Shown here: piece after piece, positions 35,708 through 44,453 of the stretch
How positions within the stretch are numbered: the first letter of the stretch is position 1
How the letters are laid out: every line of letters starts with the position of its first letter
Origin: Alphaproteobacteria bacterium
GTDB lineage: Bacteria > Pseudomonadota > Gammaproteobacteria > Burkholderiales > Burkholderiaceae_C
Reading direction: 5' to 3'
DNA length: 64,000 nucleotides
Assembly: GCA_030054175.1 (NCBI GenBank)
Contig: JASGCM010000005.1
Location: forward strand, 1 to 64,000
Notes under the pieces: generated by a model
Seen by the model: only the letters and a program-made list of their open reading frames with translations
Database searches by the model: none
What the model was told of the DNA's origin: nothing
Made by a program: the position numbers and the translations under genes

Positions 35708-37378
35708 CCCTGGTGTGCGGTGCATCGTTGGTGCCACCAGCAGTTCCAGTGACAACCAACGACTGAGGCAAGAGGGCAGAAAATCAGGTTCGGATGTCGC
35801 CAATGCTTCGCTGGCCAATTCGCAAGCGTTCGAGATGCTGTGCCCATCCAGCAAATGCCTGATCAGGATGGCTTCCAAAGCACTCAGACTGACAAAATGA
35901 GGTTGTTGGCCTTTGCGCCAAATGAGCAAATCAGTCGGTTCAGCCAATGATTCCACGGCGGGCACATCCACATCCCGATCTATGGCGTTCCAGATTTGGG
36001 TCACCGAGCGAGTCACTGTCATGATGCGGGCATGGGCGGGCATGGGGCGCGGATGTTTCAGCCATGACAACTCCGTGTCTGAAGCCAGATCGGACTGCCT
36101 CAGGGGCGTGGTGTTGGGCGCCACATAGACTGCGTGCAAATGCCATTCCAGGGTAACCAGTTCAACCAGTTCCGGATGATCGGGATAAGCCTGGGCCAGA
36201 GTCGCGGCAAAGTCTTCTCCGTACTCGTTCAGATTCATCACCTGGGGCGGAGACTGCATGGCATGCCTTCTGGCATGCACATCAAACAAATCACTGCCCA
36301 TATAGAGCAGGGTCTTGGGGTAGGTCTGAGCCAGCGCCTCGGCCAGTCTTGAAGGATAGGCCTGTTGATACACATCGAAACAGTGCCCCGGTTTCAGTCG
36401 ACTCAGAATAGGGGGGGCAGTGTCTGCGGATTCCGAGAGTATGGCCTGAACCCACTCTTGCTGGATGCGGCTGGGCCAAACCGGGTCGGCGTCTTTGTCT
36501 TTCAGACAAAGCGCAGGCGTGTGGGGTGCTGGCAACGCATGGTCCTGAGGTGGCGCCGTGTCCCTGCTGATTTCGCGCGCAGTTTGCAACTCGGCCAATA
36601 ACTCGGGCAGCGGCGGAATATGGTCATCCCGTTCGATCATGGTCGCCACAGGCCCCCAAAGTGCGCAAGCTTGAGCGTAGAGTTGCCAGACCTCCGCACA
36701 GACGGGGTGGTCGTGCGTGTCAATGATCACATGCGGGTGTCGCGTATGTCCGGCCAGATGGATTTGCTGGATGCGGTTTGCGGGCAAGGACCGAAGGTAT
36801 TCGATGGGGTCAAAACCGTGGTTGACCGAACTGACATACACATTGTTGACGTCGAGCAATAAAAGACAGTCGGCCTCATTGGCGACGTGGCTCAGAAATT
36901 GCCACTCGCCACATGCGCTGTCGGCGAACTCGACATAACTGGACACGTTTTCGACCACCAGACGGCGTCCCAAGACGTCTTGGGCGCGTGTGATCGACTG
37001 AATCACACGCCGAGCACTTTCCTCTGTGTAGGGCATGGGGTTCAAATCATGCAGGCGCTTCGAACGCCAGCCTGTCCAGCACAGATGATCGGAAATCCAT
37101 GCCGGTTGAATCCGGTCGGCCAAATCTTTGAGCCGAATCAGGTAATCATGATCCGGGCCATCCACCGAGGCGAGCGACATCGCCACGCCATGCATGACCA
37201 TGGGATATTCGGCGCGCAAACGATCGAGCAAAGTCAATGGCTTGCCGCCAGGCACCAAAAAGTTGTCTGAAATGATTTCCAGCCAATCGAGCGCTTGCCG
37301 TTGGCCCAGAAAATCAGCGTAATGGGGTGTGCGCAAACCCAGTCCAAAGCCCAGGTTGCACAGAGTCAGATCTGTCAA
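35705..37378 (-). CDS. bufBC: Bufferin maturation fusion: DUF692 (BufB) + DUF2063 (BufC)
   Basis: The 557-residue product joins two proteins that are usually separate. Residues 1 to about 265 are a DUF692/MbnB-type TIM barrel multinuclear iron oxidase; candidate ligands are His63 (MHGVAMS), Asp97/His98 (SDHLCW), Glu143/Asn144 (VENVSSY), Asp176/Asn178 (LDVNNVY), His207 and His211 (IHLAGH), Asp220/His222 (IDTHDH) and Glu249 (IERDDH). A linker (about 266-300) leads to a DUF2063-like partner domain, with CFDVYQQAYPSRLAEALAQTYPKTL at 333-357 resembling its core. In bufferin and methanobactin systems such pairs bind a Cys-rich precursor and convert its cysteines to heterocycles. It lies 15 nt after bufA, in one operon. 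Confidence 0.85.
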   Translation of the reverse strand: MTDLTLCNLGFGLGLRTPHYADFLGQRQALDWLEIISDNFLVPGGKPLTLLDRLRAEYPMVMHGVAMSLASVDGPDHDYLIRLKDLADRIQPAWISDHLCWTGWRSKRLHDLNPMPYTEESARRVIQSITRAQDVLGRRLVVENVSSYVEFADSACGEWQFLSHVANEADCLLLLDVNNVYVSSVNHGFDPIEYLRSLPANRIQQIHLAGHTRHPHVIIDTHDHPVCAEVWQLYAQACALWGPVATMIERDDHIPPLPELLAELQTAREISRDTAPPQDHALPAPHTPALCLKDKDADPVWPSRIQQEWVQAILSESADTAPPILSRLKPGHCFDVYQQAYPSRLAEALAQTYPKTLLYMGSDLFDVHARRHAMQSPPQVMNLNEYGEDFAATLAQAYPDHPELVELVTLEWHLHAVYVAPNTTPLRQSDLASDTELSWLKHPRPMPAHARIMTVTRSVTQIWNAIDRDVDVPAVESLAEPTDLLIWRKGQQPHFVSLSALEAILIRHLLDGHSISNACELASEALATSEPDFLPSCLSRWLSLELLVAPTMHRTPG

Positions 37379-37393
37379 ATCAATTCGGTGGAA

Positions 37394-37681
37394 TCAGGAC
37401 TTGATATCGCCAATTACGCCGCCCTTGCCCAAGCAAGATTTGGCTGTTTCACCCTTGAAGCCTTGGCCTTTGCAGCTGTTTTGCCCTTTGCACGGATTGT
37501 CTGTTGTCTTGCAATCGGCCGTGCCCTTGCAGCTGTTGACGTTGTAGCAATGGACTTTGTCGTCGGCGCCGACGGCAGCACCCGAGGCCCCCTTGGGGGT
37601 GGGGGCGGCAAAAGCGCTGGATGCCAGGGCGAGGGCGGCACTGGCCAAAGCGAGCGCAGTGGTGGATTGGATTGAGGACAT
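37394..37681 (-). CDS. bufA: Bufferin precursor, Cys-rich exported metal-binding peptide
   Basis: The 95-residue precursor has a signal peptide (residues 1-25, cleaved after SSAFA) and a small core with six Cys (45, 51, 57, 64, 70, 83) in [29 protein letters not shown] and SCLGKGG. This pattern matches bufferin precursors, peptides whose cysteines are modified by the DUF692/DUF2063 enzymes so they chelate copper in the periplasm. ATG 37681 is preceded by GGAGAC; upstream codons in the same frame are not protein-like. The next gene is the enzyme fusion. A SigF-type promoter lies about 125 nt upstream. It most resembles the class with regularly repeated C-K-G-Q motifs; the exact subfamily is uncertain. 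Confidence 0.85.
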   Translation of the reverse strand: MSSIQSTTALALASAALALASSAFAAPTPKGASGAAVGADDKVHCYNVNSCKGTADCKTTDNPCKGQNSCKGQGFKGETAKSCLGKGGVIGDIKS

Positions 37682-37806
37682 GGATGTCTCCGTAAAAAAT
37701 GAAATTTGCATCCGGTTGGATGCCCCTGAAAGTGCTACAAAGCCCCATGCGTCATGTCGTCCCATCAGGATGGCGCAGAGAGTTTTGCAGTACTTCCACA
37801 CTCTAA

Positions 37807-37832
37807 TTCGATCGGTGCAGACAAAAAGTTAC
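37807..37832 (-). promoter_or_regulatory. Predicted SigF (ECF) promoter of the bufferin operon
   Basis: On the minus strand, GTAACT (37832-37827) is followed after exactly 16 nt by CGAA (37810-37807). This matches the Caulobacter SigF consensus (GTAACC-N16-CGAA) as I recall it. It points at bufA, leaving a leader of about 120 nt. The sigma and anti-sigma genes start just beyond on the other strand. Confidence 0.65.
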
Positions 37833-37965
37833 AGTCAATTAAATTTTTAACATAAAATAATTTAAATTGGATTTCCATAGATGGTCGCCAATGCGATGCT
37901 GAAGTCCAAGTCGCTTCCAAAATGCGCCTAAAGGGAAACCTTAGCTCATTATCACCTGATTCATC

Positions 37966-38526
37966 ATGTCGTTCACATCTGGTTCTGAGGTTGAAGAGCG
38001 ACTCAAGCGTCTCTGGTTGGACGCCATGGACGGATGCGACGACTCCTATCGTCAATTTTTGCTGGGTCTTACCCCTTTGTTGCGGCGTTTTTTCGCCAGA
38101 CGGCTCTCTCAGCACTGGGAAGATGCAGAGGACTTGACCCAAGAGGTGTTAATGGCCGTACATCGCCAGCGCCATCGCATCGACCTCGCTTATCCGGTGA
38201 CGGCTTGGGTTTATGCGGTGGCCCGATACAAGTTGATCGATCATTATCGTCGCCTGTCAAGGCAACCCGAGGTCATTGAACTCGACGATTCAACTCTGTC
38301 GCTGGACGATGATTCGTTATTTTCTGCCCAGGATGACACCGACTTGACGGTGTTGCTCGATGAATTGCCCAACGGACAGCGCGATGCCATCCGCTTGGTG
38401 AAATTGGAGGGTTGGAGTGTGCGGGATGCGTCGCAAATGACCGGGCAGTCTGAGTCTTTGGTCAAAGTCAACATCCATCGCGGCGTCCAACGATTGATAA
38501 ACGGCTACAAGAGGGTGACCGAATGA
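37966..38526 (+). CDS. sigF: ECF sigma factor, SigF type
   Basis: The 186-residue product has sigma region 2 (WEDAEDLTQEVLMAVHRQRHRIDL, with TAWVYAVARYKLIDHYRR) and region 4 (LPNGQRDAIRLVKLEGWSVRDASQMTGQSESLVKVNIHRGVQRL). Paired with a DUF1109 anti-sigma factor in the next gene, it fits the SigF/NrsF group, which in Caulobacter responds to metals and switches on DUF692/DUF2063 operons. It is divergent from bufA, whose promoter carries the matching -35/-10 motif. I did not find the same motif upstream of sigF itself. Confidence 0.9.
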   Translation: MSFTSGSEVEERLKRLWLDAMDGCDDSYRQFLLGLTPLLRRFFARRLSQHWEDAEDLTQEVLMAVHRQRHRIDLAYPVTAWVYAVARYKLIDHYRRLSRQPEVIELDDSTLSLDDDSLFSAQDDTDLTVLLDELPNGQRDAIRLVKLEGWSVRDASQMTGQSESLVKVNIHRGVQRLINGYKRVTE

Positions 38527-39161
38527 AGACCGAAGAGTTGATCGAGCACCTGTCGGCTGAAGCAGGTAAGGGTTGGCGCTATAAACCGTCGACATCCTGG
38601 ATTCCGATGTGGGGCGGTGCCGCAGTGACTGCCGCCTTGTTTGGGTGGAGGTTCCACATGGCGTCACATGCCTATGGCGTTTTCCCGGACTGGCCCCTGG
38701 CTTGGCGTGTGCCAGTGTTGTTGATCTTCGCCCTGATGTTGTTCCGGCTGGTTGTCCGGCTGAGTCGTCCTGCCCTGGCCTGGCGGGTGCGCCTTCAGCC
38801 TTTGCTGCTGATTCCAATCGGTCTTTTCTCGGTGGCATTGATACGAATCATCTGGGCCCATCCCCAAGATCGATGGGACATGCTCATGGGGCGCAGCGCC
38901 AGCAGCTGTTCGGCGTCCATTTTTCTCTTGTCTTTGCCTTTGTTATTTGGGGGGGTACTGGTGGCACGCCAATGGGCCTTGACCCGCCCCGAATTGACCG
39001 GGGCAATGCTGGGCTGGTCATCGGCCAGCCTGACCGCCATGATCTACACCCTGCATTGCACCGAAACCGAGCCCGCTTTTGTGCTGGTTTGGTATGGTCT
39101 GGCTGTGCTTTTATCGGGTGCTTTGGGGGCGTATTTGGGGCGGCGCTATTTGCGTTGCTGA
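38523..39161 (+). CDS. nrsF: DUF1109 anti-sigma factor, NrsF type
   Basis: The 212-residue inner-membrane protein starts with the short cytoplasmic part MKTEELIEHLSAEAG and has about six transmembrane segments. It overlaps the sigF stop (ATGA), as expected for a coupled sigma/anti-sigma pair. Cys129 (SASSCSAS) and Cys179 (TLHCTET) are 50 residues apart, the same spacing as the two cysteines needed for metal sensing in Caulobacter NrsF. It probably holds SigF at the membrane until copper or another thiophilic metal reaches these cysteines. Confidence 0.88.
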   Translation: MKTEELIEHLSAEAGKGWRYKPSTSWIPMWGGAAVTAALFGWRFHMASHAYGVFPDWPLAWRVPVLLIFALMLFRLVVRLSRPALAWRVRLQPLLLIPIGLFSVALIRIIWAHPQDRWDMLMGRSASSCSASIFLLSLPLLFGGVLVARQWALTRPELTGAMLGWSSASLTAMIYTLHCTETEPAFVLVWYGLAVLLSGALGAYLGRRYLRC

Positions 39162-39186
39162 AAAAAAAACGGGCCCGAAGGCCCGT
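39161..39186 (-). terminator. Rho-independent terminator of the TRAP operon
   Basis: On the minus strand, ACGGGCC-TTCG-GGCCCGT forms a perfect 7-bp stem with a UUCG tetraloop, followed by a run of T. It lies 24 nt after the dctP stop. It starts right at the nrsF stop on the other strand and may serve both directions. Confidence 0.9.
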
Positions 39187-39209
39187 GATTTGACTGCAAG
39201 CGCCAGCCA

Positions 39210-40286
39210 TTATTTCTTGGCGTTCTCGGCCTCGTACTTTTTGCGGGCCTGGGTGTAGTAGTTCACCACCTGGCGTACATTCTTGGCGCCTTCGCCTTCG
39301 ATCTTCTTGAAGTAGCTGTCGTTGGCGTCGTTACCGGCTTTTAAGATGATCTGCTCGTCCGCAGAGGTCGAGAAGGTGAACTTGATGCCATTCTTTTCGC
39401 CCCATTGCTTTTTGATGGCGTCTTCAGCGGTCATCATCTGTGTGGCGTAGCGGACACCGTATTCATTGCGCAGATCGACCAGCATTTTTTGGGTGGCCGG
39501 GGGCAGGGTGCGGAACTTCTTGCCCGACATAAAGAATGCCGAACCGACCACGCCGCCGTTGCCCTTCAATCCAGGCGGGTTCATCATGTGGACGTGCTTG
39601 ACGACTTCGTTGAGTTTGAACACATTGGAGAGCAAAATCACCAATTCGCCCAAGGCGTCCAAAGTGCCACGATCCATGGCCGGGTACATGTCGGGGAAGA
39701 CCATGAACACGGGGTTCCAGCCCAGACCCTTATAAAAGTCGGTGCGGGCGCCGCCATAGGTGCGCAGGGTTTTGCCTTTGAGCACATCCATATTGCTCAA
39801 GGGCACTTTGGTTCCGACCGGGGCCAAGCCGCTGATGTGCGACATCAGGGGAACGATGTCGTTTTTGGTCATTTCGGCCTTCAGATCCGGCTGGTTGTCC
39901 AGGGCGTCCAAGGCGGCCTTGACGGCAGCCACGTAGTCGTCACCGTAGTTGAACATGTGATCCAGCGCCATGTAGTTGGGCAACTGGGCAGGGTGGTACG
40001 AGCTGCTGATCCAGGCGGCGTCGGCGATACCGGCTTGGATGCCTTGCAGGGCGTCGGCCCACTTGACCAGCGAGTCAGACCAGAAAAACTGAATCTTGAT
40101 CTTGCCGCCCGAACGCTTCTCGACTTCGCTACCCCACCATTTGTGCAGTTCTCCAAACCAAGACTTTTCCGCCGTGGGGACAGCGACCTTCCAGGTCTGC
40201 TGTTGCAGCTCTTGGGCCGAGGCTGCCGTGTGGATGGCAAACGCGGTCAGCACGGCGGCTGCGGTTTTCAAAATCAATCTTCTCAT
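39210..40286 (-). CDS. dctP: TRAP transporter periplasmic receptor
   Basis: The 358-residue DctP-type receptor has a signal peptide ending HTAASAQ and the family features TWKVAVPTAEKSWFGE, DALQGIQAGIADAAW, GKTLRTYGGARTDFYKGLG and the signature Arg in KTLRTYGG that normally binds a ligand carboxylate. It is listed last in the order maiA-dctM-dctQ-dctP on the minus strand. The ligand is probably an organic acid; the neighbouring zeta-class GST hints at a gentisate or homogentisate pathway intermediate, which is inference. Confidence 0.92.
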   Translation of the reverse strand: MRRLILKTAAAVLTAFAIHTAASAQELQQQTWKVAVPTAEKSWFGELHKWWGSEVEKRSGGKIKIQFFWSDSLVKWADALQGIQAGIADAAWISSSYHPAQLPNYMALDHMFNYGDDYVAAVKAALDALDNQPDLKAEMTKNDIVPLMSHISGLAPVGTKVPLSNMDVLKGKTLRTYGGARTDFYKGLGWNPVFMVFPDMYPAMDRGTLDALGELVILLSNVFKLNEVVKHVHMMNPPGLKGNGGVVGSAFFMSGKKFRTLPPATQKMLVDLRNEYGVRYATQMMTAEDAIKKQWGEKNGIKFTFSTSADEQIILKAGNDANDSYFKKIEGEGAKNVRQVVNYYTQARKKYEAENAKK

Positions 40287-40324
40287 GATGACTCCTGTGG
40301 TTGAAATGACTTTGCAAAAAAAAA

Positions 40325-40870
40325 TTAGCCCAGACCAGGGTCTTCGGCTTTGGGCATGGCGCTGATGCCGGCATAGGTTTCACGCCCGGCAGCCAGATAG
40401 AAGGCTTTGATGACGTTGATCACCAGTTGCAAGGCCATCAGGCTCAGTCCGAACGCAAACAAGGTTTTAAACGGCCAGAGAGGAAAACGCAAGACGGCAA
40501 GCCGATACTCCATCAACTTGATGGAGTTTTCGGCAATCAGCCAGGCCGAGAACGACAAAAAGATGAAAGCGAATGCGGCCAGCAGGTTGCACATGCCATC
40601 CAGGAAGTGGCGGGCTCGGTTACTGAGGTTGTCGGTGGCAAAAGTCACATTCACGTGACCGCCCTCCAGCGCCACCAGAGCGACGCCAAAATAGACCGAG
40701 ACCACCAGCAAAGCCTCGACCAATTCCACCGTGACGGGGAAGGGCATGGAGAGCTTGCGGCCAAAGACGTTGATGAAGATCACCACTGTCATGATCACCA
40801 GAGGGAAGGCGATCAGATAGGGAATGAACCGACGGTAGAAGGCCTCGTAGCCGATGATGAGTTTTTCCAT
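40325..40870 (-). CDS. dctQ: TRAP transporter small permease subunit
   Basis: The 181-residue protein has four transmembrane helices (for example YLIAFPLVIMTVVIFINVFGRK and LVVSVYFGVALVALEGGHVNV), the DctQ pattern, and the characteristic EGGHVNV. It lies between dctM (14 nt upstream) and dctP (38 nt downstream) and forms the membrane complex with DctM. Confidence 0.92.
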   Translation of the reverse strand: MEKLIIGYEAFYRRFIPYLIAFPLVIMTVVIFINVFGRKLSMPFPVTVELVEALLVVSVYFGVALVALEGGHVNVTFATDNLSNRARHFLDGMCNLLAAFAFIFLSFSAWLIAENSIKLMEYRLAVLRFPLWPFKTLFAFGLSLMALQLVINVIKAFYLAAGRETYAGISAMPKAEDPGLG

Positions 40871-40884
40871 TTCATTCTCCCGCT

Positions 40885-42204
40885 TTAACGCATGTCTTTC
40901 ATCAGGTCGGGCAACCAGGTGACAATCTCAGGAAAGACCGTCATCAGTGCGACCGTGATGAGCATGAGGAAAACGAAGGGCAGCGAACCGGCGAAGATGT
41001 CACTCAGTTTCACTGAGTCACCCAGGGCGCCTTTCATGACAAAACAGTTCAAGCCCAGTGGCGGGGTGATGGTGCCAATCGCCATCATCACCACCACCAC
41101 CACACCGAACCACACCAGACTCATGCCGGCATCGGTGATCAGCGGGGCCAGGATGGGCATGGTCAGCACCATCATCGAGATTGCGTCCAGGAAGCAACCC
41201 AAAAACAGGTAAAGCACGACGATGCCGACCATCAGCGCCCAGAAGGTCAGATCCAAGCCCTTGATCCAGCCCGTCATGGTCGAGACCACGCCGGTGGTGG
41301 AGAGGAAGGTGGCGAAGATGTAGCCCGAGCCGAGCAGCAAAAAGATCATCGCGGTGACTTTGGCGCTGTCGATGAACGAGAAGCGCACCCGCTCCCAAGT
41401 CAGGTTGCCGCGCACCCAGACCAGGAACAAGGAGCCCACCACGCCCACGGCGGCAGCTTCATCCGGGGTGGCGATGCCGGTGTAAATGGATCCGAGCACC
41501 ACGGTGAACAAAATCGCGGCAGCCCACAGACGCTTGAGGGTCGCCAGTTTGGCTGACCATGAGGTATCCAGCTCGCTGGAAATGGGAGCGGCTGAAGGAT
41601 TCATGCGTGCATAAATCGTCACCCCGGTCGCCATCAGCACAGCAGTCAAGATGCCAGGCACGATGCCGGCAATCAGCAACTGGCCGACCGAGGTCTCGGT
41701 GATGATGCCGTAAAACACCATCAGGATGCTGGGCGGGATCAGCACATCCAAACAACCGGCTGAGGCAACCACGCCCAAAGCGAGTTTGGGGTTGTAATTG
41801 GCACGCTGCATCTCGGGCACGGCGATTTTGGAGAACACCGCAACCGCCGACAGCGAGGAGCCGGAACAGGCCCCAAAAATGGCCGAGGAGTACACCGTGG
41901 CCACACCCAAGCCGCCCGGGACCCGACCAAACCAGGCTTTGGCGGCGTCGTAGGCGTCTTTGCCTATGTCGGCATAAAACGCCAGCGTACCCATCAGGAT
42001 GAAGAGTGGCAGCGCGGACAGGGTGAAGTTCGAGGTGTAACTGAACAGGCCAATCGGGATGAATTTGAAAGCCGCATCCAGTGGATAGACCAGCATCATG
42101 CCGCCCAAGCCGACGACTGCCATGCCATAGGCAATGGGCATGCGCAGCATGGTGAGCACGATGAACAGGGCAAAGCCCAGCAGACCGATGGTAAGTTGAT
42201 CCAT
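40885..42204 (-). CDS. dctM: TRAP transporter large permease subunit
   Basis: The 439-residue protein is a DctM-type sodium-coupled transporter subunit with about twelve membrane segments. Typical motifs are GMAVVGLGGMMLVYPLD, FGACSGSSLSAVAVFS, IPPSILMVFYGIITETS, FLGCFLDAISMMVLTMP and TPPLGLNCFVMKG. It follows the GST gene by 13 nt and precedes dctQ by 14 nt, so all four genes are one operon. Confidence 0.94.
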   Translation of the reverse strand: MDQLTIGLLGFALFIVLTMLRMPIAYGMAVVGLGGMMLVYPLDAAFKFIPIGLFSYTSNFTLSALPLFILMGTLAFYADIGKDAYDAAKAWFGRVPGGLGVATVYSSAIFGACSGSSLSAVAVFSKIAVPEMQRANYNPKLALGVVASAGCLDVLIPPSILMVFYGIITETSVGQLLIAGIVPGILTAVLMATGVTIYARMNPSAAPISSELDTSWSAKLATLKRLWAAAILFTVVLGSIYTGIATPDEAAAVGVVGSLFLVWVRGNLTWERVRFSFIDSAKVTAMIFLLLGSGYIFATFLSTTGVVSTMTGWIKGLDLTFWALMVGIVVLYLFLGCFLDAISMMVLTMPILAPLITDAGMSLVWFGVVVVVMMAIGTITPPLGLNCFVMKGALGDSVKLSDIFAGSLPFVFLMLITVALMTVFPEIVTWLPDLMKDMR

Positions 42205-42217
42205 GAAAACTCCGTTG

Positions 42218-42874
42218 TTATTTGGGCGCGCCCGGTTGATTTTGTGGTAACGAAGACTGGAGGGCGTCGAGCTTCATCAACGCGTTGAAGATGGACATGA
42301 CTTGCGGCGTGCCACTGAAGTCGGTGCAGCCAAAGAGTTTGGCCCCAACCACTTGCGAAGCCAGACACAGGTCAGCCACAGTCACTTGGTCGCCATGGCT
42401 GTAAGCGCCGGGGCGGGGGTCGAGCGACAAGGCGCGCTCGTAGGCCAGCAGGGCCTGCATGGTGAAGTGCTGCAGCCAGGTGTTGCGGGTCGCCTCGTCG
42501 AGTTGCAAGGTGTTTTGCAGGTAGTTGCGCACACGCGGTACCACCAGGGGGTGGCCGTCACTGGCGCATAGGTGGGCCAAGGCCAGCACGCGTGAGCGAT
42601 CAACGGGGTCGGCGGGCATCAGCGCAGGTGTGGGGTGCGCGTGGTCCAGGTAGTCGAGGATGGCCATTGACTGGAAGAGGGGACGACTCAGACCGTCGAC
42701 CACCAGTGCGGGCACCGCGCCTTGCGGATTGATTTTCAGGTACGCCGGGTCATGCTGCTCGCCGGCAAGGAGGTTGACCGAGTGCTCAACAAAGGGCAGT
42801 CCTTTGAGTTTCAAGGCGGCACGCACCCGGTATGCGGCCAACGATCTCCAAAAGCCATAGAGCTGTAGCGCCAT
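42218..42874 (-). CDS. maiA: Zeta-class GST, maleylacetoacetate/maleylpyruvate isomerase
   Basis: The 218-residue protein has the zeta GST layout: MALQLYGFWRSLAAYRVRAALKLKGL at the glutathione site (the usual SSCSxRVR is SLAAYRVR), NPQGAVPALVVDG with QSMAILDYLD, and GDQVTVADLCLASQV. Such enzymes isomerise cis-trans ring-cleavage products of homogentisate or gentisate. The Ser-Cys of the motif is replaced by Ala-Ala, so activity is less certain. It is the first gene of an operon with the DctPQM transporter, which may import the aromatic acid. Confidence 0.82.
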   Translation of the reverse strand: MALQLYGFWRSLAAYRVRAALKLKGLPFVEHSVNLLAGEQHDPAYLKINPQGAVPALVVDGLSRPLFQSMAILDYLDHAHPTPALMPADPVDRSRVLALAHLCASDGHPLVVPRVRNYLQNTLQLDEATRNTWLQHFTMQALLAYERALSLDPRPGAYSHGDQVTVADLCLASQVVGAKLFGCTDFSGTPQVMSIFNALMKLDALQSSLPQNQPGAPK

Positions 42875-43155
42875 GTCAGAGGTTTCCTTTGAGTGAAAAA
42901 GACCAGAAAAAGACAGGGAAGCCGGCAGTCTGCGTGGCCAGGTTTGAACTCAAATCGTGGCTGCTGCAGTCGGTGCTGCGTTCGAAAGCCATCGGCGCTC
43001 CCTCGAAGTGATCAATTGACCAACAATCAGTATGATAGTAGGGGCTTGAAGTCTATCCACTCGGGTAAACCCGAACCGAGTCACATCGGGTTGCAAAACC
43101 CGCAGTTGTCGCAATCAGTCTGTCGCGTCAAGCGAGCGTGACAGCGGCCTTGTAC

Positions 43156-43989
43156 TTAGAGTCCGGTCAGAAAATCGCCCAACAGGCGGTTGAAGAGCGC
43201 CGGTTCTTCGAGGTTGATGCCATGCCCACTGTTGGGCAGCACGGCCATGTGGGAACCCACAATGGTGCGCTTGAGCATCAGCGAAGTGTCCAAGCAAGGT
43301 TCATCGCTATCACCCACCAGAATCAGCGTCGGGGCGGCGATACGGGCGATCTCGTCTTTCAGGGCGTACAGGCTGGGTCGGCGGCCTTGGTAGCCCATCG
43401 AGGTCAAGCCCGAACCGGTCGCTGAGTGCTCGCAAAATTGCCGCAGGAATTCGGCATGACCGCGAGGGTTTTTGCGCAAAAAAGGCAGGCGGGTCGGGCC
43501 GTGGCAATAGGCCTCACCGGCCTGGGCCATGCCGTCGCGGCACAGTGCTTCGCCCAGCGCGACCGAGTCCTTTTTAAAAGCTTCGTGCACTTCAGGGGGC
43601 GAACCCGTGCCGCAACCGGCCAGCGTCAAGGACAAGGCCCCGCTGGATATGGGGTCGTGTGCATACCGCATGCCGAAGTGCAAGGTGGCGAAGGCCCCCA
43701 TGGACAGTCCAACCACATGGGCGCGTTGCACTTGCAGACCTTCGATCATGCAGCGTATGTCTTCGCTGACGCGCCACTGGGAGTAGTCGTCCACCGATTC
43801 GGGAACGCTGGAGGGCAGGTAGCCTCGGGCACTGTAAGCGACGCACCGAAACCGGCGCGAGAAATACCGCATTTGGGGTTCCCAACTGCGGTGGTCGCCA
43901 GCAAACTCGTGCACGAAGAGCAGGGTGGGGCCGCTGCCTGCTTCTTCGTAATACAGGCGCTGGTGGTCGTCGGTGGTGATGTAAGGCAT
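43156..43989 (-). CDS. Alpha/beta hydrolase
   Basis: The 277-residue protein has a full alpha/beta-hydrolase triad: nucleophile Ser in VVGLSMGAFA, Asp in ILVGDSDEPC and His in PNSGHGINLEEP, with the oxyanion region FVHEFAGDHRSW. ATG 43989 (MPYITTDD) is the usual start. It resembles 3-oxoadipate enol-lactonases and esterases such as those in meta-cleavage pathways; the substrate is not known. It is not clearly linked to a neighbour: upstream is a small His-rich frame on the same strand. Confidence 0.85.
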   Translation of the reverse strand: MPYITTDDHQRLYYEEAGSGPTLLFVHEFAGDHRSWEPQMRYFSRRFRCVAYSARGYLPSSVPESVDDYSQWRVSEDIRCMIEGLQVQRAHVVGLSMGAFATLHFGMRYAHDPISSGALSLTLAGCGTGSPPEVHEAFKKDSVALGEALCRDGMAQAGEAYCHGPTRLPFLRKNPRGHAEFLRQFCEHSATGSGLTSMGYQGRRPSLYALKDEIARIAAPTLILVGDSDEPCLDTSLMLKRTIVGSHMAVLPNSGHGINLEEPALFNRLLGDFLTGL

Positions 43990-44054
43990 GACGCTATTAT
44001 GAACACCAGAGTGGGCATTAACGCATGTCAGACAGGCGACAAACCGATACCCGA

Positions 44055-44268
44055 CTAGGGATGACCAGAGGCCAGCCGCACTGCCACGTCCAGTAGCATG
44101 CGCATCATGACAAGCACAAATGGTTGACGGTCGGTTGCGGCCATGATGGCCGCCATGAAGGTCAGCGCCATCGACATGGCCATCAGCCGTTTGTCCCTGT
44201 CGCGCGTCTCGCGAGCCATCTGGCCCATGGTGCTGGCCATGCTCGTGGTGCTGATGCTGACCACCCAT
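44055..44268 (-). CDS. Small His-rich/hydrophobic protein, possibly frameshifted
   Basis: From ATG 44268 (after GGAG) one frame begins MGGQHQHHEHGQHHG and then becomes non-protein-like. The frame shifted by one base, open from GTG 44264, gives RLMAMSMALTFMAAIMA and LVMMRMLLDVAVRLASGHP and a stop at 44055. A single small protein with a His-rich start and one membrane segment, broken by one indel, would explain both. I do not recognise the family. The rest of 43990-44453 holds nothing I can support. Confidence 0.35.
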
Positions 44269-44453
44269 GTGCCTTCCTTCTCCTTGTTTTTTCACCGTTG
44301 ATCGAACTCACGACCGCATGTGCGCACCGGATGAACCTGGCAGGCTTGGATCTTCACGCTGGAAGGTGACTTGAGCCATGTCGACTTCATTCAAGTGCTT
44401 GAGTTTTCGGGTTTACTGCCGATTCCCGATATGACCTGAGAAGGAAAGCGGGA

